Origin: Rhodovulum sp. PH10
Lineage (GTDB): Bacteria; Pseudomonadota; Alphaproteobacteria; Rhizobiales; Xanthobacteraceae
Length of the DNA: 50,407 nt
Assembly (NCBI RefSeq): GCF_000293785.1
Contig: NZ_AKZI01000120.1
Location: forward strand, 1 to 50,407
Direction: 5' to 3'
The notes under the pieces were generated by a model. It worked only from the letters and a program-made list of their open reading frames with translations. It did not search any database and was not told the DNA's origin. Made by a program: the position numbers and the translations under genes. The number at the start of each line of letters is the position of its first letter. Position 1 is the stretch's first letter. Below are positions 36,539 through 46,107 of the stretch, piece by piece.

Positions 36539-37888
36539 ATGAACAGTGTCATCGCGCTCGCTGAACGAAACGTTCCCCGATACACCTCGTATCCGACCGC
36601 GCCGCACTTCACGCCGGCCGTCGATGCCAAGACTTACGCCGGCTGGCTCGCCGCCATGCCGTCGGGTTCCACCCTGTCGCTCTACCTGCACGTGCCCTTC
36701 TGCACGGACATCTGCCTCTATTGCGGATGCCACACGAAGGCGGTGCGGCGCGCCGAGCCGCTCGACCTCTACACCGACCGGCTGATCGCCGAGATCGGCA
36801 TGGTCGCCGCGGCGGTGGCGAGCCACAAGGTGGTGCACATCCATTGGGGCGGCGGCACGCCGTCGATCCTCGGCAAGGACCGCCTCGCCAAGATCGTCGG
36901 GACGATCCGCGAGAAGTTCGATCTCTCGACGCTGGTCGAGCACGCGATCGAGCTCGACCCGCGCCGGGTCGACGCCGACCTCGCGGCGGCGCTGGTCGCG
37001 ATCGGCGTCAGCCGGGCGAGCCTCGGCGTGCAGGACTTCTCGCCGCACGTTCAGGAGGCGATCGGCCGGCCGCAGCCGTTCGAGGTGGTCGAGCAGGCCG
37101 CCAAGGCGCTGCGCGATGCCGGCATCGATCACATCAATATCGACCTGATGTACGGCCTGCCGCGGCAAACCATCGCCGACGTCGAGCGCAGCGCCAGCCT
37201 CGCCGCCTCGCTCGAGCCGTCCCGCCTCGCGCTGTTCGGCTACGCCCACGTGCCGTGGTTCAAGGGCAATCAGAAGCTGATCGACGTCGCGAGCCTGGCC
37301 GGTCCGGGCGAGCGCATCGAGCAGGCCCGCGCCGCCTCGCGGACGCTCGCGAGCCACGGCTACGTGCCGATCGGCCTCGATCACTTCGCGCTGCCCGAGG
37401 ACGACCTCGCGACCCTCCAGCGCGACGGCCGCCTGCGCCGCAATTTCCAGGGCTACACCACCGACGAGGCCGACGGCCTGATCGGGTTCGGGGCGAGCGC
37501 CATCGGCAAGCTGCCGCAGGGCTTCATCCAGAACGCCGTCGACATCTCCTCCTACAATCGCACGATCGAGAGCGGCTCGCTCACGACCGTGAAGGGCGTC
37601 GCGGTGTCGAGCGACGACGTGTTGCGGGCGGAGATCATCGAGCGGCTGATGTGCGACCTCGGGGTCGACCTCGACACGCTGCCCGCCAGCAAGACGAGCG
37701 ACGATCTCGACACCAGCTTCGCCCACGAGCTGCACGACCTCGACGGTTTGGTCGCCGCCGGCATGGTGCGGATCGACGGCCGCCGGATCAGCATCACCGA
37801 GGAAGGACGCCCGTTCGTCCGCCTGGTGGCGGCGGCCTTCGACGCCTACCTGCCGCAGAACCGGTCGCGCCACTCGGTCGCCGTCTGA
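36539..37888 (+). CDS. hemN: Oxygen-independent coproporphyrinogen III oxidase
   Basis: A 449-residue radical-SAM enzyme that decarboxylates coproporphyrinogen III to protoporphyrinogen IX without oxygen, for haem and possibly bacteriochlorophyll. The N-terminal NVPRYTSYPTAPHF and cluster motif CTDICLYCGC (CxxxCxxCxC) are those of true HemN rather than HemW. HIHWGGGTPSIL and NIDLMYGLPRQT follow. Length is normal. The upstream FixK/FNR box implies anaerobic induction. A terminator follows at 37931. Confidence 0.95.
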   Translation: MNSVIALAERNVPRYTSYPTAPHFTPAVDAKTYAGWLAAMPSGSTLSLYLHVPFCTDICLYCGCHTKAVRRAEPLDLYTDRLIAEIGMVAAAVASHKVVHIHWGGGTPSILGKDRLAKIVGTIREKFDLSTLVEHAIELDPRRVDADLAAALVAIGVSRASLGVQDFSPHVQEAIGRPQPFEVVEQAAKALRDAGIDHINIDLMYGLPRQTIADVERSASLAASLEPSRLALFGYAHVPWFKGNQKLIDVASLAGPGERIEQARAASRTLASHGYVPIGLDHFALPEDDLATLQRDGRLRRNFQGYTTDEADGLIGFGASAIGKLPQGFIQNAVDISSYNRTIESGSLTTVKGVAVSSDDVLRAEIIERLMCDLGVDLDTLPASKTSDDLDTSFAHELHDLDGLVAAGMVRIDGRRISITEEGRPFVRLVAAAFDAYLPQNRSRHSVAV

Positions 37889-37930
37889 TCACGGCGGCGC
37901 GCCGTCGGCGACGACGAGAAGACGATGTGA

Positions 37931-37957
37931 AAAAGGCCCGCTCGCGCGGGCCTTCTT
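37931..37957 (+). terminator. Rho-independent terminator after hemN
   Basis: Stem aaggcccgc (37933-37941) / gcgggcctt (37946-37954), 4-base loop, followed by CTTCTT. Confidence 0.75.
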
Positions 37958-38000
37958 CGTTCTTGGATGCCGCGTTCCGCCAACCCGTCCCGTTGCGGGA

Positions 38001-38693
38001 TCACCCGCGCGCCGACGTGCGGCCGGTGCGGCGGCTCGCCGCCTTGGCCGGCCGCGAGGTGCGCGACGCCGTCTTCGCCCGCGCCGCGGCCGCCTTGGGG
38101 CGGCCGGCGCTCGCCCGCGCGCCCGCCTTGCCTGCTGCCGCCTTGCCGGCTGCCGGCTTGCGGCCACCGGTCTTGCGAGCGGTGGTCTTGCGGGCGGCGG
38201 TCGGGTTGATCGCCGTCTTCGCCATGCCGGTGAGCTTCTTGTCGGTCGCCACCTCCTCGTCCAGCGTCTGCTTGAGGAGCGCGACGACGTCCTTGTGGCC
38301 GAGCTGCTTCGCCCAGGCGATCAGCGTGCCGTAGCGGGTGATCTCGTAGTGCTCGACCGCCTGCGCGGCGGCGATCAGCGCGGCGTTCAGCACCGCCGGA
38401 TCCTCGACCTCCGAGGCGATGTCCTCGGCCTCGGCGATGATGCCGTCGATCGCCGGGCAGTCGGTGCCCTTCGGCTTGCGGTCGAGCGCCTTGAACGCCT
38501 GCTCGAGCCGCTTGATCTGCTTCTTGGTCTCGCCGAGATGGGTCTTGAAGCCGCGCTTCAGCTCGGCATCGGCGGCTTTCTCGATCATCTCGGGCAGCGC
38601 CTTCTCGATCTGCTGCTCCGCATAGTAGATGTCTTCGAGTTGATGGACGAACAGATCGTCCATCGTGTGGATCTCGTCAGAAAACAGAGCCAT
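38001..38693 (-). CDS. DUF892 ferritin-like protein with histone H1-like basic tail
   Basis: A 230-residue protein. Residues 1-160 are a DUF892 domain close to the product at 35772 (MDDLFVHQLEDIYYAEQQIEKALPEM, HLGETKKQIKRLE, AQAVEHYEITRYGTLIAWAKQLG). Residues ~164-230 are almost only Lys, Arg, Ala, Gly, Thr and Ser (ARKTTARKTGGRKPAAGK ... SRRTGRTSARG), like the C-terminal arm of histone H1 or HU/Dps tails. It would bind DNA and place a ferritin-like shell on the nucleoid. Lies downstream of and convergent to hemN. Confidence 0.88.
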   Translation of the reverse strand: MALFSDEIHTMDDLFVHQLEDIYYAEQQIEKALPEMIEKAADAELKRGFKTHLGETKKQIKRLEQAFKALDRKPKGTDCPAIDGIIAEAEDIASEVEDPAVLNAALIAAAQAVEHYEITRYGTLIAWAKQLGHKDVVALLKQTLDEEVATDKKLTGMAKTAINPTAARKTTARKTGGRKPAAGKAAAGKAGARASAGRPKAAAARAKTASRTSRPAKAASRRTGRTSARG

Positions 38694-38966
38694 CTCGCCG
38701 CTCCTGGGGAATTCGTCAGGGGTTTTGCAGTCGCCACATGCCGAAATGCACGCGACGCCGGTGGTATTCTCGCCACCAACGATCGATCACCGGCGCGGTT
38801 CCTGACGGTTTCGGCCGAACGGGTTGAAACGCGGACGAAAATGAGCACGATGCAGCCCCGGATGGCGCCCCCGTGTGGGGCGTCGGTGCGAGGCGTTGCG
38901 CGACAGTGCCGCACGCGCCGGAAAAGCACGCTCGAAAAGAAGTGCCCGAAAGACACGACGCCCCGC

Positions 38967-39452
38967 ATGCCCGACTCCCCCGAACCGTCCTCCGCTCCCG
39001 TCACCCCCGCCAGCCCCGTCACCCCCGTCGGCACGCCGCGGGTCTTCGTCCTCTGCACGGCGGCGCTCGCCGGGGTGCCGCTCGCGCTCGCGGCGCGCCT
39101 GCTGCTCGACCGCGCGGGGCTGTCGCTCGGCGCGCTGTGGCAGGTGGCGGGCGATCCGACCCGTACGCCGATGCGGGCGGCGATCGCCTGGTGGCTGATC
39201 GCCGCCGCCGCGCTCGCCGGCGGCTTTGTGGTCGCGGCACTCGCGGCGCTCGACGCGAAGGCCGGTCGCGCCCGCGCCGCGCTGCGCTGGATCGGCGGCA
39301 CGGCGCTGCTCGCCGCGATGGTCGTCGTCGCGCACGAGACGGCGATGCCCGCCGGCCTGCCGGCGAGCGCGAGCGTCGTGCTCGGCCTGTCGGTGATGCT
39401 GCTCGCCGCGCTCCTGTCGCTGCTCGGCGCCTTCTTCGCCACCCGGCGATAG
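38967..39452 (+). CDS. Four-helix membrane protein of unknown function
   Basis: A 161-residue protein beginning MPDSPEPSSAPVTP, a proline-rich cytoplasmic tail, then four hydrophobic segments: FVLCTAALAGVPLALAARLL, IAWWLIAAAALAGGFVVAAL, IGGTALLAAMVVVAHETAM and SVVLGLSVMLLAALLSLLGAFFA. Frame stays open upstream, but the region before ATG 38967 lacks such character. Family not recognised. Confidence 0.65.
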   Translation: MPDSPEPSSAPVTPASPVTPVGTPRVFVLCTAALAGVPLALAARLLLDRAGLSLGALWQVAGDPTRTPMRAAIAWWLIAAAALAGGFVVAALAALDAKAGRARAALRWIGGTALLAAMVVVAHETAMPAGLPASASVVLGLSVMLLAALLSLLGAFFATRR

Positions 39453-39702
39453 AGCATCGTCGGTGCGGTCGGACCGGATGCTTCCGCTGGTCCCCGCGAA
39501 CGCGGGAGCAAGCGAAATGGGGGGCCGACGCCATCGAAAGGCATCGAGATGCCCGAACCGCGAGACACCCTCGCATCACAAAAAAAACATCTCGGCCGTG
39601 CTACACGAAGCGCTCCCGCATTTTTCGGCCGCCCCGTGTCGAGCCCGGCCGTTCGGCCACAGGGCGGGGTGTACTCGTCGAGTCACAGCACGGGGTGAGG
39701 CC

Positions 39703-41256
39703 ATGCACATCGAGACGGTGACGAAAACGCGCGGCGTCAAGACGTTCGGCGTCAGGACGTTCGGCGCCGCGTTCGCTCTGGCCCTGATCGGCACCTTGGT
39801 GGTCGGGATCGCCGGCCCCGATCCGTCGCACGCCGCCTCCCGCAAGCGCCTCGAATGCCCGCCGCCGTCCGAATTGTGGTTCGCCGATCCCGAAAAGGCC
39901 GAGGCACAGGCCAGGACCTGCGACGCACGGGCGAAGCGTGCCGAGAAGAAAAAGTCCCGTCGCAAGCACGACACGGCGGGCGCCGGCGCGGCCGGTGCCG
40001 GTGCCGCCGCCGCTGCGGCGGGAGCCGCGAGCGCGGCTTCGGCGAGAGCCGCCGAGCCCGCCGAGCGAAAACCCTTCACCGAGGCCGAGCAGGCGGCGGC
40101 GACCGTGCCCGGCATTCCGGACGCACGCTTCTGGGCCGATTCGACCGCGGCTTACGAGAAGGTTCTCGGCCATGCGGGAAAAAGCTGGCTCGCGCTGTCG
40201 GCCGGCGGCGAGGATTCGGCCTTCGGCGCCGGGCTGATGACCGGCCTGTCACAATCCGGCAAGCGGCCCGACTATGCGGTGGTGACGGGCGTCAGCTCGG
40301 GCGCCCTGCTGGCCCCGTTCGTCTTTCTCGGCTCGCACTACGACGAAGCGTTGCGCGAAAACATCACCGAGATCAACGCCGCCGAAGTGTTCGAGGACCG
40401 CCGCACCGCGACCAGCCTGCTCGACACCTGGCCGCTGCGCAAATTCATCGCCCGCCGCATCACGCCGGACCTTTTGAAGGAGATCGCCCGCGAATACGCC
40501 CGCGGCCGCCGGCTGATCGTGATCACCACCAATATCGACGCCGCCCGCCCGGTCGCCTGGAACATGGGGGCGATCGCCGCCGCCGGCACCGACGCCTCGC
40601 TGAAGCTCTTCCGCGACATTCTGGCGGCGTCGAGCGCGATCCCCGGCCTGTTCCCGCCGGTGACGATCGAGACCGAGGCGAACGGCCGGCGCATCCAGGA
40701 GATGCATGTCGACGGCGGGCTCGCCGCGACGATCTATGTCGCGCCCGACTCGATGCTGCTCGCCACCTCCACCGACCGGCTGCCGATGTCGGAGCTGACG
40801 GTGGTGGTGAACGGCAAGCTGCGCTCGGAGTTCTCGCTCACCGATTCGAGCCTGATCGGCGTGCTCGGGCGCTCCCTGTCGATCGGCGTGAAGCGGTCGA
40901 GCAGCAGCATCGTCGCGCTCGCCGCGGCCGCCGCCCGGAAGAGCGGCACGACCTTCAACCTCGCCGCGGTCGACCAAAAATTCGACGAGGCGAGCACCGG
41001 CCTGTTCGATCAGAAATACATGAGCAAGCTTTTTGCGGTCGGGCTGGCGCAGGGCAAGAGCGCGACGCCGTTCGAGACCACGGTGCCCGAGCGCTCGGCT
41101 TCGCGGGATTCCGCACCGGCGGCCACGGCACCGACCGAAGCACCGCAGGCCGAGGCACCGCGGGCAAACCCACCGCAGACGACCGACGAAACGCCGGACG
41201 CCGCGGCACCGGCTCCGGAGCGGCCCGCGTCCGAGCAGACCCGCGCGGTCCAGTAG
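39703..41256 (+). CDS. Patatin-like phospholipase, exported or membrane-anchored
   Basis: A 517-residue protein. An N-terminal hydrophobic segment (FGAAFALALIGTLVVGIAG) may be a signal peptide or anchor. Residues ~45-85 contain two Cys and a basic run (RAKRAEKKKSRRKH), then an Ala/Gly-rich linker (~91-120). The patatin domain has the oxyanion loop SAGGEDSAFGAG (166-177), nucleophile Ser198 in GVSSG and Asp337 in VDGG, so the catalytic dyad is intact. The last ~60 residues are Pro/Ala/Glu-rich. A 15 bp in-frame repeat encodes the early KTFGV-RTFG. Confidence 0.85.
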   Translation: MHIETVTKTRGVKTFGVRTFGAAFALALIGTLVVGIAGPDPSHAASRKRLECPPPSELWFADPEKAEAQARTCDARAKRAEKKKSRRKHDTAGAGAAGAGAAAAAAGAASAASARAAEPAERKPFTEAEQAAATVPGIPDARFWADSTAAYEKVLGHAGKSWLALSAGGEDSAFGAGLMTGLSQSGKRPDYAVVTGVSSGALLAPFVFLGSHYDEALRENITEINAAEVFEDRRTATSLLDTWPLRKFIARRITPDLLKEIAREYARGRRLIVITTNIDAARPVAWNMGAIAAAGTDASLKLFRDILAASSAIPGLFPPVTIETEANGRRIQEMHVDGGLAATIYVAPDSMLLATSTDRLPMSELTVVVNGKLRSEFSLTDSSLIGVLGRSLSIGVKRSSSSIVALAAAAARKSGTTFNLAAVDQKFDEASTGLFDQKYMSKLFAVGLAQGKSATPFETTVPERSASRDSAPAATAPTEAPQAEAPRANPPQTTDETPDAAAPAPERPASEQTRAVQ

Positions 41257-41587
41257 CCGCCGCTGGCCGCGGCCGCACATTTGCGAAAGCGCTTGAACGC
41301 GCGACGCGCTCGGCACCAGGAGCGCGGTGCCGAGCGGCGCGAGACAGCATCCCGGTTGCGTGGACCCGGACACGGGCCTCAGTAGCAACACGGGTGTTAA
41401 CAAGTTCGGATTTCACGGCCGACAATTCTCGCCATTGCCCAGAAAGGGAGCAGCATACCGTCGCGCTGCCGCTCCTTTCGGCGCCCGGTCTCGCCGCTCG
41501 TGCGCGACACGATCGACCTTGCAGGACGGCGCGCCCCGGTCCATTCCTGGAACCGGTATTTTCGTTTTTTCATCCGCGAGCCCGAGC
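41257..41587. other. 331 bp spacer with an AT-richer patch
   Basis: No supported gene. Around 41390-41430 the base composition drops (acgggtgttaacaagttcgg), likely the promoter region of the gene at 41588; no precise hexamers could be fixed. Confidence 0.35.
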
Positions 41588-42772
41588 ATGATGTTTCGTC
41601 GCGCCTACGCCGGCCTTCGCGCCTCCGGTCCGCGCTGGCTCGTTCGCCTGGTGCCGAACGAGTACGCCCTGCCCCGCCTCGGCATCACCCGCGGCATTCG
41701 CGACGCGCTGATCCGCGCGAGCGACCGCTTGCACCGGGCGACGCCGGCGAGCGTCGTGTGGTCGGAGGACTGCCTCCAGGTCTTTTACGATCTCTCGGTC
41801 GCGCCGGTGTCGTGGGATTTCGCCCGAACGCTCGCCGCCGCCGAGCTCGAGCGCCGCCGCCGCGGGTTTGCCGGCATCACCGTGGTGTTCGTGCCGGGCG
41901 CGCATCGGGGCCTGCGCAAGGAGGACCCGGCGATCGAGGCGGCCGACGACGTCGCCGCACGCCAGTGGCGGCTGCGTCACGTGCTGCTGCCGATGCTCTC
42001 GCTGCTGCCGAGCGTGCGCGGCTTTGCCGTGTGCGCCGACCGCGACCAGGCCTGGTCGCTGATCGCCCCCGGCAAGGCGCATCTCTATCCGGAAGACTAT
42101 CGCCTGTCGGTGCCGCGCCGGCCCGATCCCCGCGACCTGTTCGACCGGGCGCGCGAAAACCCCGGCGTCTGGCCGCTGCTCGGCGCGACCGCGCACGGGA
42201 AAAAGCTCGCCGACGCCTGGCTCGCCCGGGTGGCGGGGGAGCGGCGGGCGATCGTGATCACGCTGCGCAATACCGGCCTCTCGCCCGGCCGCAACAGCCG
42301 GATCGCCGACTGGGTGGCGTTCGCCGAGGGGCTCGATCCGGCGCGCTACGCGCCGATCTTCGTCCACGACAGCGATGCGCCGTTGCCGGCGCCGCCCGGC
42401 GTGGACCGCTTTCCGGTGTGCGCGGCGGCGTCGAGCGACGTCGAGTTCCGCATGGGGCTTTTCGAGCGGGCGTGGCTGACCATGGGCGTGCTGTCCGACC
42501 CGCAAACGCTGGCCTGGACGAACGAGCGCGCGCGCTATCTCGTCTTCATGCCGGTCGGCGACGCAATCGACACCTTGCCCGAGACCTATGCCGCCGCCGG
42601 CCTCACGGTCGACCAGGATCTGCCGATGGCGAAGCCGTGGCAGCGGCTGGTCTGGCGACCCGACGAGGTGTCGGCGATCCGGCCCGCCTTCACGGCGATG
42701 GAGGCGCAGCTGACGGCGCTCGAGGCGCGCGATTTCGTGGAGTCGCGTGCGATGGTGCGGCTGCCGGCGTGA
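41588..42772 (+). CDS. Hypothetical protein, 394 residues
   Basis: Not recognised. The sequence alternates hydrophobic strands and helices (ASVVWSEDCLQVFYDLSVAPVSWDF, FAGITVVFVPGAHRG, RAIVITLRNTGLSPGRNSRIADWVAFAEGL, DPARYAPIFVHDSD, RYLVFMPVGDAIDTLPETYAAAG), which suggests two Rossmann-like domains as in GT-B glycosyltransferases; no catalytic motif could be confirmed. No signal peptide. It converges with the FemAB-like gene, which may hint at cell-surface polymer synthesis. Confidence 0.7.
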   Translation: MMFRRAYAGLRASGPRWLVRLVPNEYALPRLGITRGIRDALIRASDRLHRATPASVVWSEDCLQVFYDLSVAPVSWDFARTLAAAELERRRRGFAGITVVFVPGAHRGLRKEDPAIEAADDVAARQWRLRHVLLPMLSLLPSVRGFAVCADRDQAWSLIAPGKAHLYPEDYRLSVPRRPDPRDLFDRARENPGVWPLLGATAHGKKLADAWLARVAGERRAIVITLRNTGLSPGRNSRIADWVAFAEGLDPARYAPIFVHDSDAPLPAPPGVDRFPVCAAASSDVEFRMGLFERAWLTMGVLSDPQTLAWTNERARYLVFMPVGDAIDTLPETYAAAGLTVDQDLPMAKPWQRLVWRPDEVSAIRPAFTAMEAQLTALEARDFVESRAMVRLPA

Positions 42773-42787
42773 CGCCGGCCAAAACCC

Positions 42788-43951
42788 TCAGCCGCGCGAG
42801 GACCCGAGCGGCGAACCGAGCCGCGGCAGATGCGGCAAGTGCGGCAGATGCGGCAGCCAGTGGCGCTTGCCGATCAGCCAGTTGGCGGTCGCGCGCAAAG
42901 CTGGCGACGTCGCAAAATCCCATTCGCCGAGATATTCGACCTCGCGCGCGCCGGTCTGCCGCTTGAACTGATGGCCGCCGGGATTTTTCCACGGGTCGAT
43001 CCCGCCGAGATCGTAGTGAACCACGCCGGCGCGCCGGCACCGCGCGAGCTGCTCCCACAACAGGAGATAGGAGGCGCACAGCCGCCGCCCCTCCGGGCTC
43101 GACGCGGCGAGATAGTCGCAGGCGCGATCGCCGACGGTCGCCGCCCCCCGCACGGCGACGAGCCGGCCGGCGCCGTCGCGGCATTCGAGAAAGCTCAGGC
43201 GTGGCCCGGCATGGCGAAACAGCGCCGCGAGCCGCGCCTGCGAGAACAGCGACGGCAGGTGCTTGCGGCCCTCCATCTCGGCGAACAGCGCGCGGACCTC
43301 GCCGGCGTCCGGGTTTTTCACCCGAGCGACGGTCAGCCCGGCCTCCTGCGCGTGGCGCAGATTGCGCCGCCAGCGGCGGTCGAGGCCGGCGAGCAGCGCC
43401 TCGGGTCCGGTCGAGAGGTCGAGCGCGAGGCTGAGGCACAGGCCGGTGTCGACGGCGGGCGGCTGCCAGCCGTGCCGGCGCAGGAACACGACGTCGGCCG
43501 CCTCGCGCGGGCGGTCGCAGCGGAAGCGGACATAGAGCCGCGACAGGTTTTGGCTTCGGAGGATCGCCGCCGGCAGGTCGCTCCAGGCCGAAACGTCGCC
43601 GACCGGGCCGCCGATGCAGCAGGCGATGCCGGTGCGATCGGGGAAGCGGCGCAGCTGGAGGAGGCACATCGCGCGAAAGCCGCCGCCTGCGGCCGGCACC
43701 GCGTAGCGCAGCGACCGTCCGCCGAGGTTTTCGCGATAAGCGCCCCACTCGTCCGACTGGAACGGCGAGCCGTCGGGCAGCGCTTCGAGCGCCGCGTTCC
43801 AGCCCGCCCGCGCCGCCGCGCGCGCGGGCACGACGACCCAGCCGCCCGGCAGCGCCGCCGACGTCGCCGCGTCCGACGTGGCGACGGACCCGCGCGCGGG
43901 CCTCTCGTCGGTGTCGCCCGATGCGAGAAAATCCGAGATCGCCGCCGTCAT
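42788..43951 (-). CDS. FemAB/GNAT-type acyltransferase family protein
   Basis: A 387-residue protein with the double-GNAT FemAB pattern: WNAALEALPDGSPFQSDEWGAYRENLG at the start, DRRWRRNLRHAQEAGLTV in the middle, and RLCASYLLLWEQLARCRRAGVVHYDLGGIDPWKNPGGHQFKRQTGAREVEYLGEWDF at the end, the DLGGI...FK.GFG-type motif. Relatives use aminoacyl-tRNA to modify peptidoglycan or join polysaccharide clusters. ATG 43951 (MTAAISDFLAS) is favoured over a longer frame. Near its end a 9 bp tandem repeat encodes HLPHLPHLP. Confidence 0.75.
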   Translation of the reverse strand: MTAAISDFLASGDTDERPARGSVATSDAATSAALPGGWVVVPARAAARAGWNAALEALPDGSPFQSDEWGAYRENLGGRSLRYAVPAAGGGFRAMCLLQLRRFPDRTGIACCIGGPVGDVSAWSDLPAAILRSQNLSRLYVRFRCDRPREAADVVFLRRHGWQPPAVDTGLCLSLALDLSTGPEALLAGLDRRWRRNLRHAQEAGLTVARVKNPDAGEVRALFAEMEGRKHLPSLFSQARLAALFRHAGPRLSFLECRDGAGRLVAVRGAATVGDRACDYLAASSPEGRRLCASYLLLWEQLARCRRAGVVHYDLGGIDPWKNPGGHQFKRQTGAREVEYLGEWDFATSPALRATANWLIGKRHWLPHLPHLPHLPRLGSPLGSSRG

Positions 43952-44161
43952 CGCCACCCCATCACCCGGTCGCGACGGCGGCCGCCGCCACTCTCCCGAG
44001 CCGGAGAGCGGACGATCCGCAATGGCCTCCGCATGCAATCCTCGTCTCTCGATCGGCGCATGAGAGAGCGCGGAGGCGCGCGTGTAAAGCGTCGCCGCAA
44101 GTTTTTGCGATCGAGGATTAACGGCCACCCGGAAGGGTCGAAAAGAAAACCTGCGCCAACG

Positions 44162-44186
44162 AAAAAGGGGGCTCGCGCCCCCTCTT
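44162..44186 (-). terminator. Rho-independent terminator after rpsI
   Basis: Stem GGGGGC (44167-44172) / GCCCCC (44177-44182), loop TCGC, with TTTTTC following on the minus strand. Confidence 0.8.
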
Positions 44187-44231
44187 CCGAACTTCTCGGT
44201 CCCGCCACCGTGCGGCGGCGGAACAGACAGA

Positions 44232-44708
44232 TCAGCGCTTCGAGAACTGGAACGACCGACGCGCCTTGGCCCGACCGTACTTCTTGCGCTCGACCACGCG
44301 CGGATCGCGGGTGAGGAAGCCACCGCGCTTGAGCACGCCGCGCAGATCCGGCTCGTAATGGGTCAGCGCCTTGGCGAGGCCGTGACGCACCGCGCCCGCC
44401 TGGCCGGACAGCCCGCCGCCCGACACGGTGCAGCGGATGTCGTACTGGCCGGTGCGGTTCGCCACCACCAGCGGCTGCTGGATCAGCATGCGCAGCACCG
44501 GGCGGGCAAAGTAGCGGTCGAGCTCCTTGCCGTTGATCTCGACCTTGCCGGAGCCCGGCTTGATCCACACGCGGGCGACCGCGTCCTTGCGCTTGCCGGT
44601 CGCGTAGGCGCGGCCGAGGCCGTCGAGCTTCTGCTCGTACTTCGGGGCCTCCGGAGCGTCCGGCTTGAGCGCCGAGAGCTCCTCCAGGGACTGAATGGTC
44701 TCGGCCAT
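44232..44708 (-). CDS. rpsI: 30S ribosomal protein S9
   Basis: A 158-residue S9 with the conserved end [24 protein letters not shown], whose C-terminal tail reaches the P-site tRNA, and [44 protein letters not shown]. The ~25 extra N-terminal residues are usual in Alphaproteobacteria. Its ATG lies 2 nt after the rplM stop. Confidence 0.98.
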   Translation of the reverse strand: MAETIQSLEELSALKPDAPEAPKYEQKLDGLGRAYATGKRKDAVARVWIKPGSGKVEINGKELDRYFARPVLRMLIQQPLVVANRTGQYDIRCTVSGGGLSGQAGAVRHGLAKALTHYEPDLRGVLKRGGFLTRDPRVVERKKYGRAKARRSFQFSKR

Positions 44709-44710
44709 GA

Positions 44711-45172
44711 TCACGCCCTCACGTTCTTGCGGTTCATCGCCGCGATGTCGAGCTTCTCGGGAGTCTGGGCGGCGTGCGGATGCTCCGGCCCACGATAGAC
44801 ACGGAGATTGCCGAGCTGCTGGCGGCCGAGCGGCCCGCGCGGCAGCATGCGCTGCACCGCCTTCTCGACGATGCGCTCCGGGAAGCGACCTTCCATGATC
44901 GCCTTGGCCGACCGCTCCTTGATGCCGCCGATATAGCCGGTGTGGTGGTAGTACACCTTCTGCTGCAGCTTGCGGCCGGTGAACACGACCTTGTCGGCAT
45001 TGACGATGATGACGTTGTCGCCGCAGTCGACGTGGGGCGTGAAGGTCGGCTTGTGCTTGCCGCGCAGCCGGAGCGCCACGATCGCCGCCAGCCGGCCGAC
45101 CACGAGGCCGCTGGCGTCGATCATCACCCACTTCTTGTCGACCTCGGCAGGCTTGGCCGAATAGCTCTTCAT
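44711..45172 (-). CDS. rplM: 50S ribosomal protein L13
   Basis: A 153-residue L13: [63 protein letters not shown] and [19 protein letters not shown] are all canonical. First gene of the rplM-rpsI operon. Confidence 0.98.
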   Translation of the reverse strand: MKSYSAKPAEVDKKWVMIDASGLVVGRLAAIVALRLRGKHKPTFTPHVDCGDNVIIVNADKVVFTGRKLQQKVYYHHTGYIGGIKERSAKAIMEGRFPERIVEKAVQRMLPRGPLGRQQLGNLRVYRGPEHPHAAQTPEKLDIAAMNRKNVRA

Positions 45173-45319
45173 GGCGTCCTGATCCGATTGCTGGAACCCT
45201 CGGGCACACGAGTGCCCGTCGTGGCGGCGCTTCTACCTGCCGGCAGCGTCCCGGTCAACCCGCCAGCGGCAAAAAACGGCCAATGAAGTCAGTGTGTTAC
45301 AATTACGGTATTCTGTTAC

Positions 45320-45835
45320 CTAGCGGGAATACCCGGAGGGGATGGAATAAGTCGAGGTGACGTGGGCGACCGGCTCGTCGTGCCCCTCCGAGCGGATCGC
45401 AACCTCGCCGACCGCGAGCCGCTTGCCGAGCTTCATCAACGAGGCGTCGGCGATCAGGTCGCGTTGGGCGGGGCGGCGCAGGAAGTTGATGGAGAAGTTG
45501 GTGGTGACCGCGAGCGGCACCGGGCCGATCGAGGCGAGCACCGCGACGTACATGGTGACGTCGGCGAGCGCCATCATGGTCGGTCCCGACACGGTGCCGC
45601 CCGGCCGCAAGAACTCCGGCCGGAACGCCTGGCGGACGCGGGCGCCGTGAAAGCGCGCAGACTCGACGTGCAAGCCGCTCGCCGCATTGAACATTTGCGG
45701 GAACTCGGCGGCCAGGAAGGCCTCCAGCTCGGCGACCGTCATGACGGCCGGCTGCTCGCCCGTTGATCCGGCCGGCGGCGAGGACGGTGAGGATAACGGC
45801 GAGGGTGACGGCGAGGACGGGCGGGGGTCGTGCAT
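45320..45835 (-). CDS. PaaI-type thioesterase family protein
   Basis: A 171-residue hotdog-fold protein from ATG 45835, with a Pro/Ser-rich head (residues ~4-28), then MTVAELEAFLAAEFPQMFN, RPGGTVSGPTMMALADVTMYVAVLA and AVTTNFSINFLRRPAQRDLIADASLMKLGKRLAVGEV. The GPTMMALAD helix corresponds to the active-site helix of PaaI-like acyl-CoA thioesterases. An alternative start at 45742 would omit the head. Lies 148 bp upstream of rplM, divergent from an enoyl-CoA hydratase. Confidence 0.85.
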   Translation of the reverse strand: MHDPRPSSPSPSPLSSPSSPPAGSTGEQPAVMTVAELEAFLAAEFPQMFNAASGLHVESARFHGARVRQAFRPEFLRPGGTVSGPTMMALADVTMYVAVLASIGPVPLAVTTNFSINFLRRPAQRDLIADASLMKLGKRLAVGEVAIRSEGHDEPVAHVTSTYSIPSGYSR

Positions 45836-46107
45836 GGGGACTCTCTGGGCACTCTCGAGGCAAGGAGCGGCACGGGACGGCCAGAGGAACGGGATCGGGC
45901 CGCGGGGGTTCACCGAAGGTGTGAAGCTTGCGCGAGAACGGCGCGCGAGAGTAGCTTTTTCCAATCTTTCGCAACCGCTTCTGCCGGGCCGCCGAGAGGC
46001 GCAAATTCCCCCGACCAGGGGCACGGGTCACCCCCGACGAGGGCAGGAACTCCCCGAGAAGGGGACGCGTCCCCGATCAGCGAACGCCGAGCCAACGAGG
46101 GACCGCC

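Noticed and set aside
36349-36630. Minus-strand 93-codon frame opposite the hemN start
   Set aside because: Covers the hemN leader and FixK/FNR box in antisense and has no ribosome-binding site or motif.
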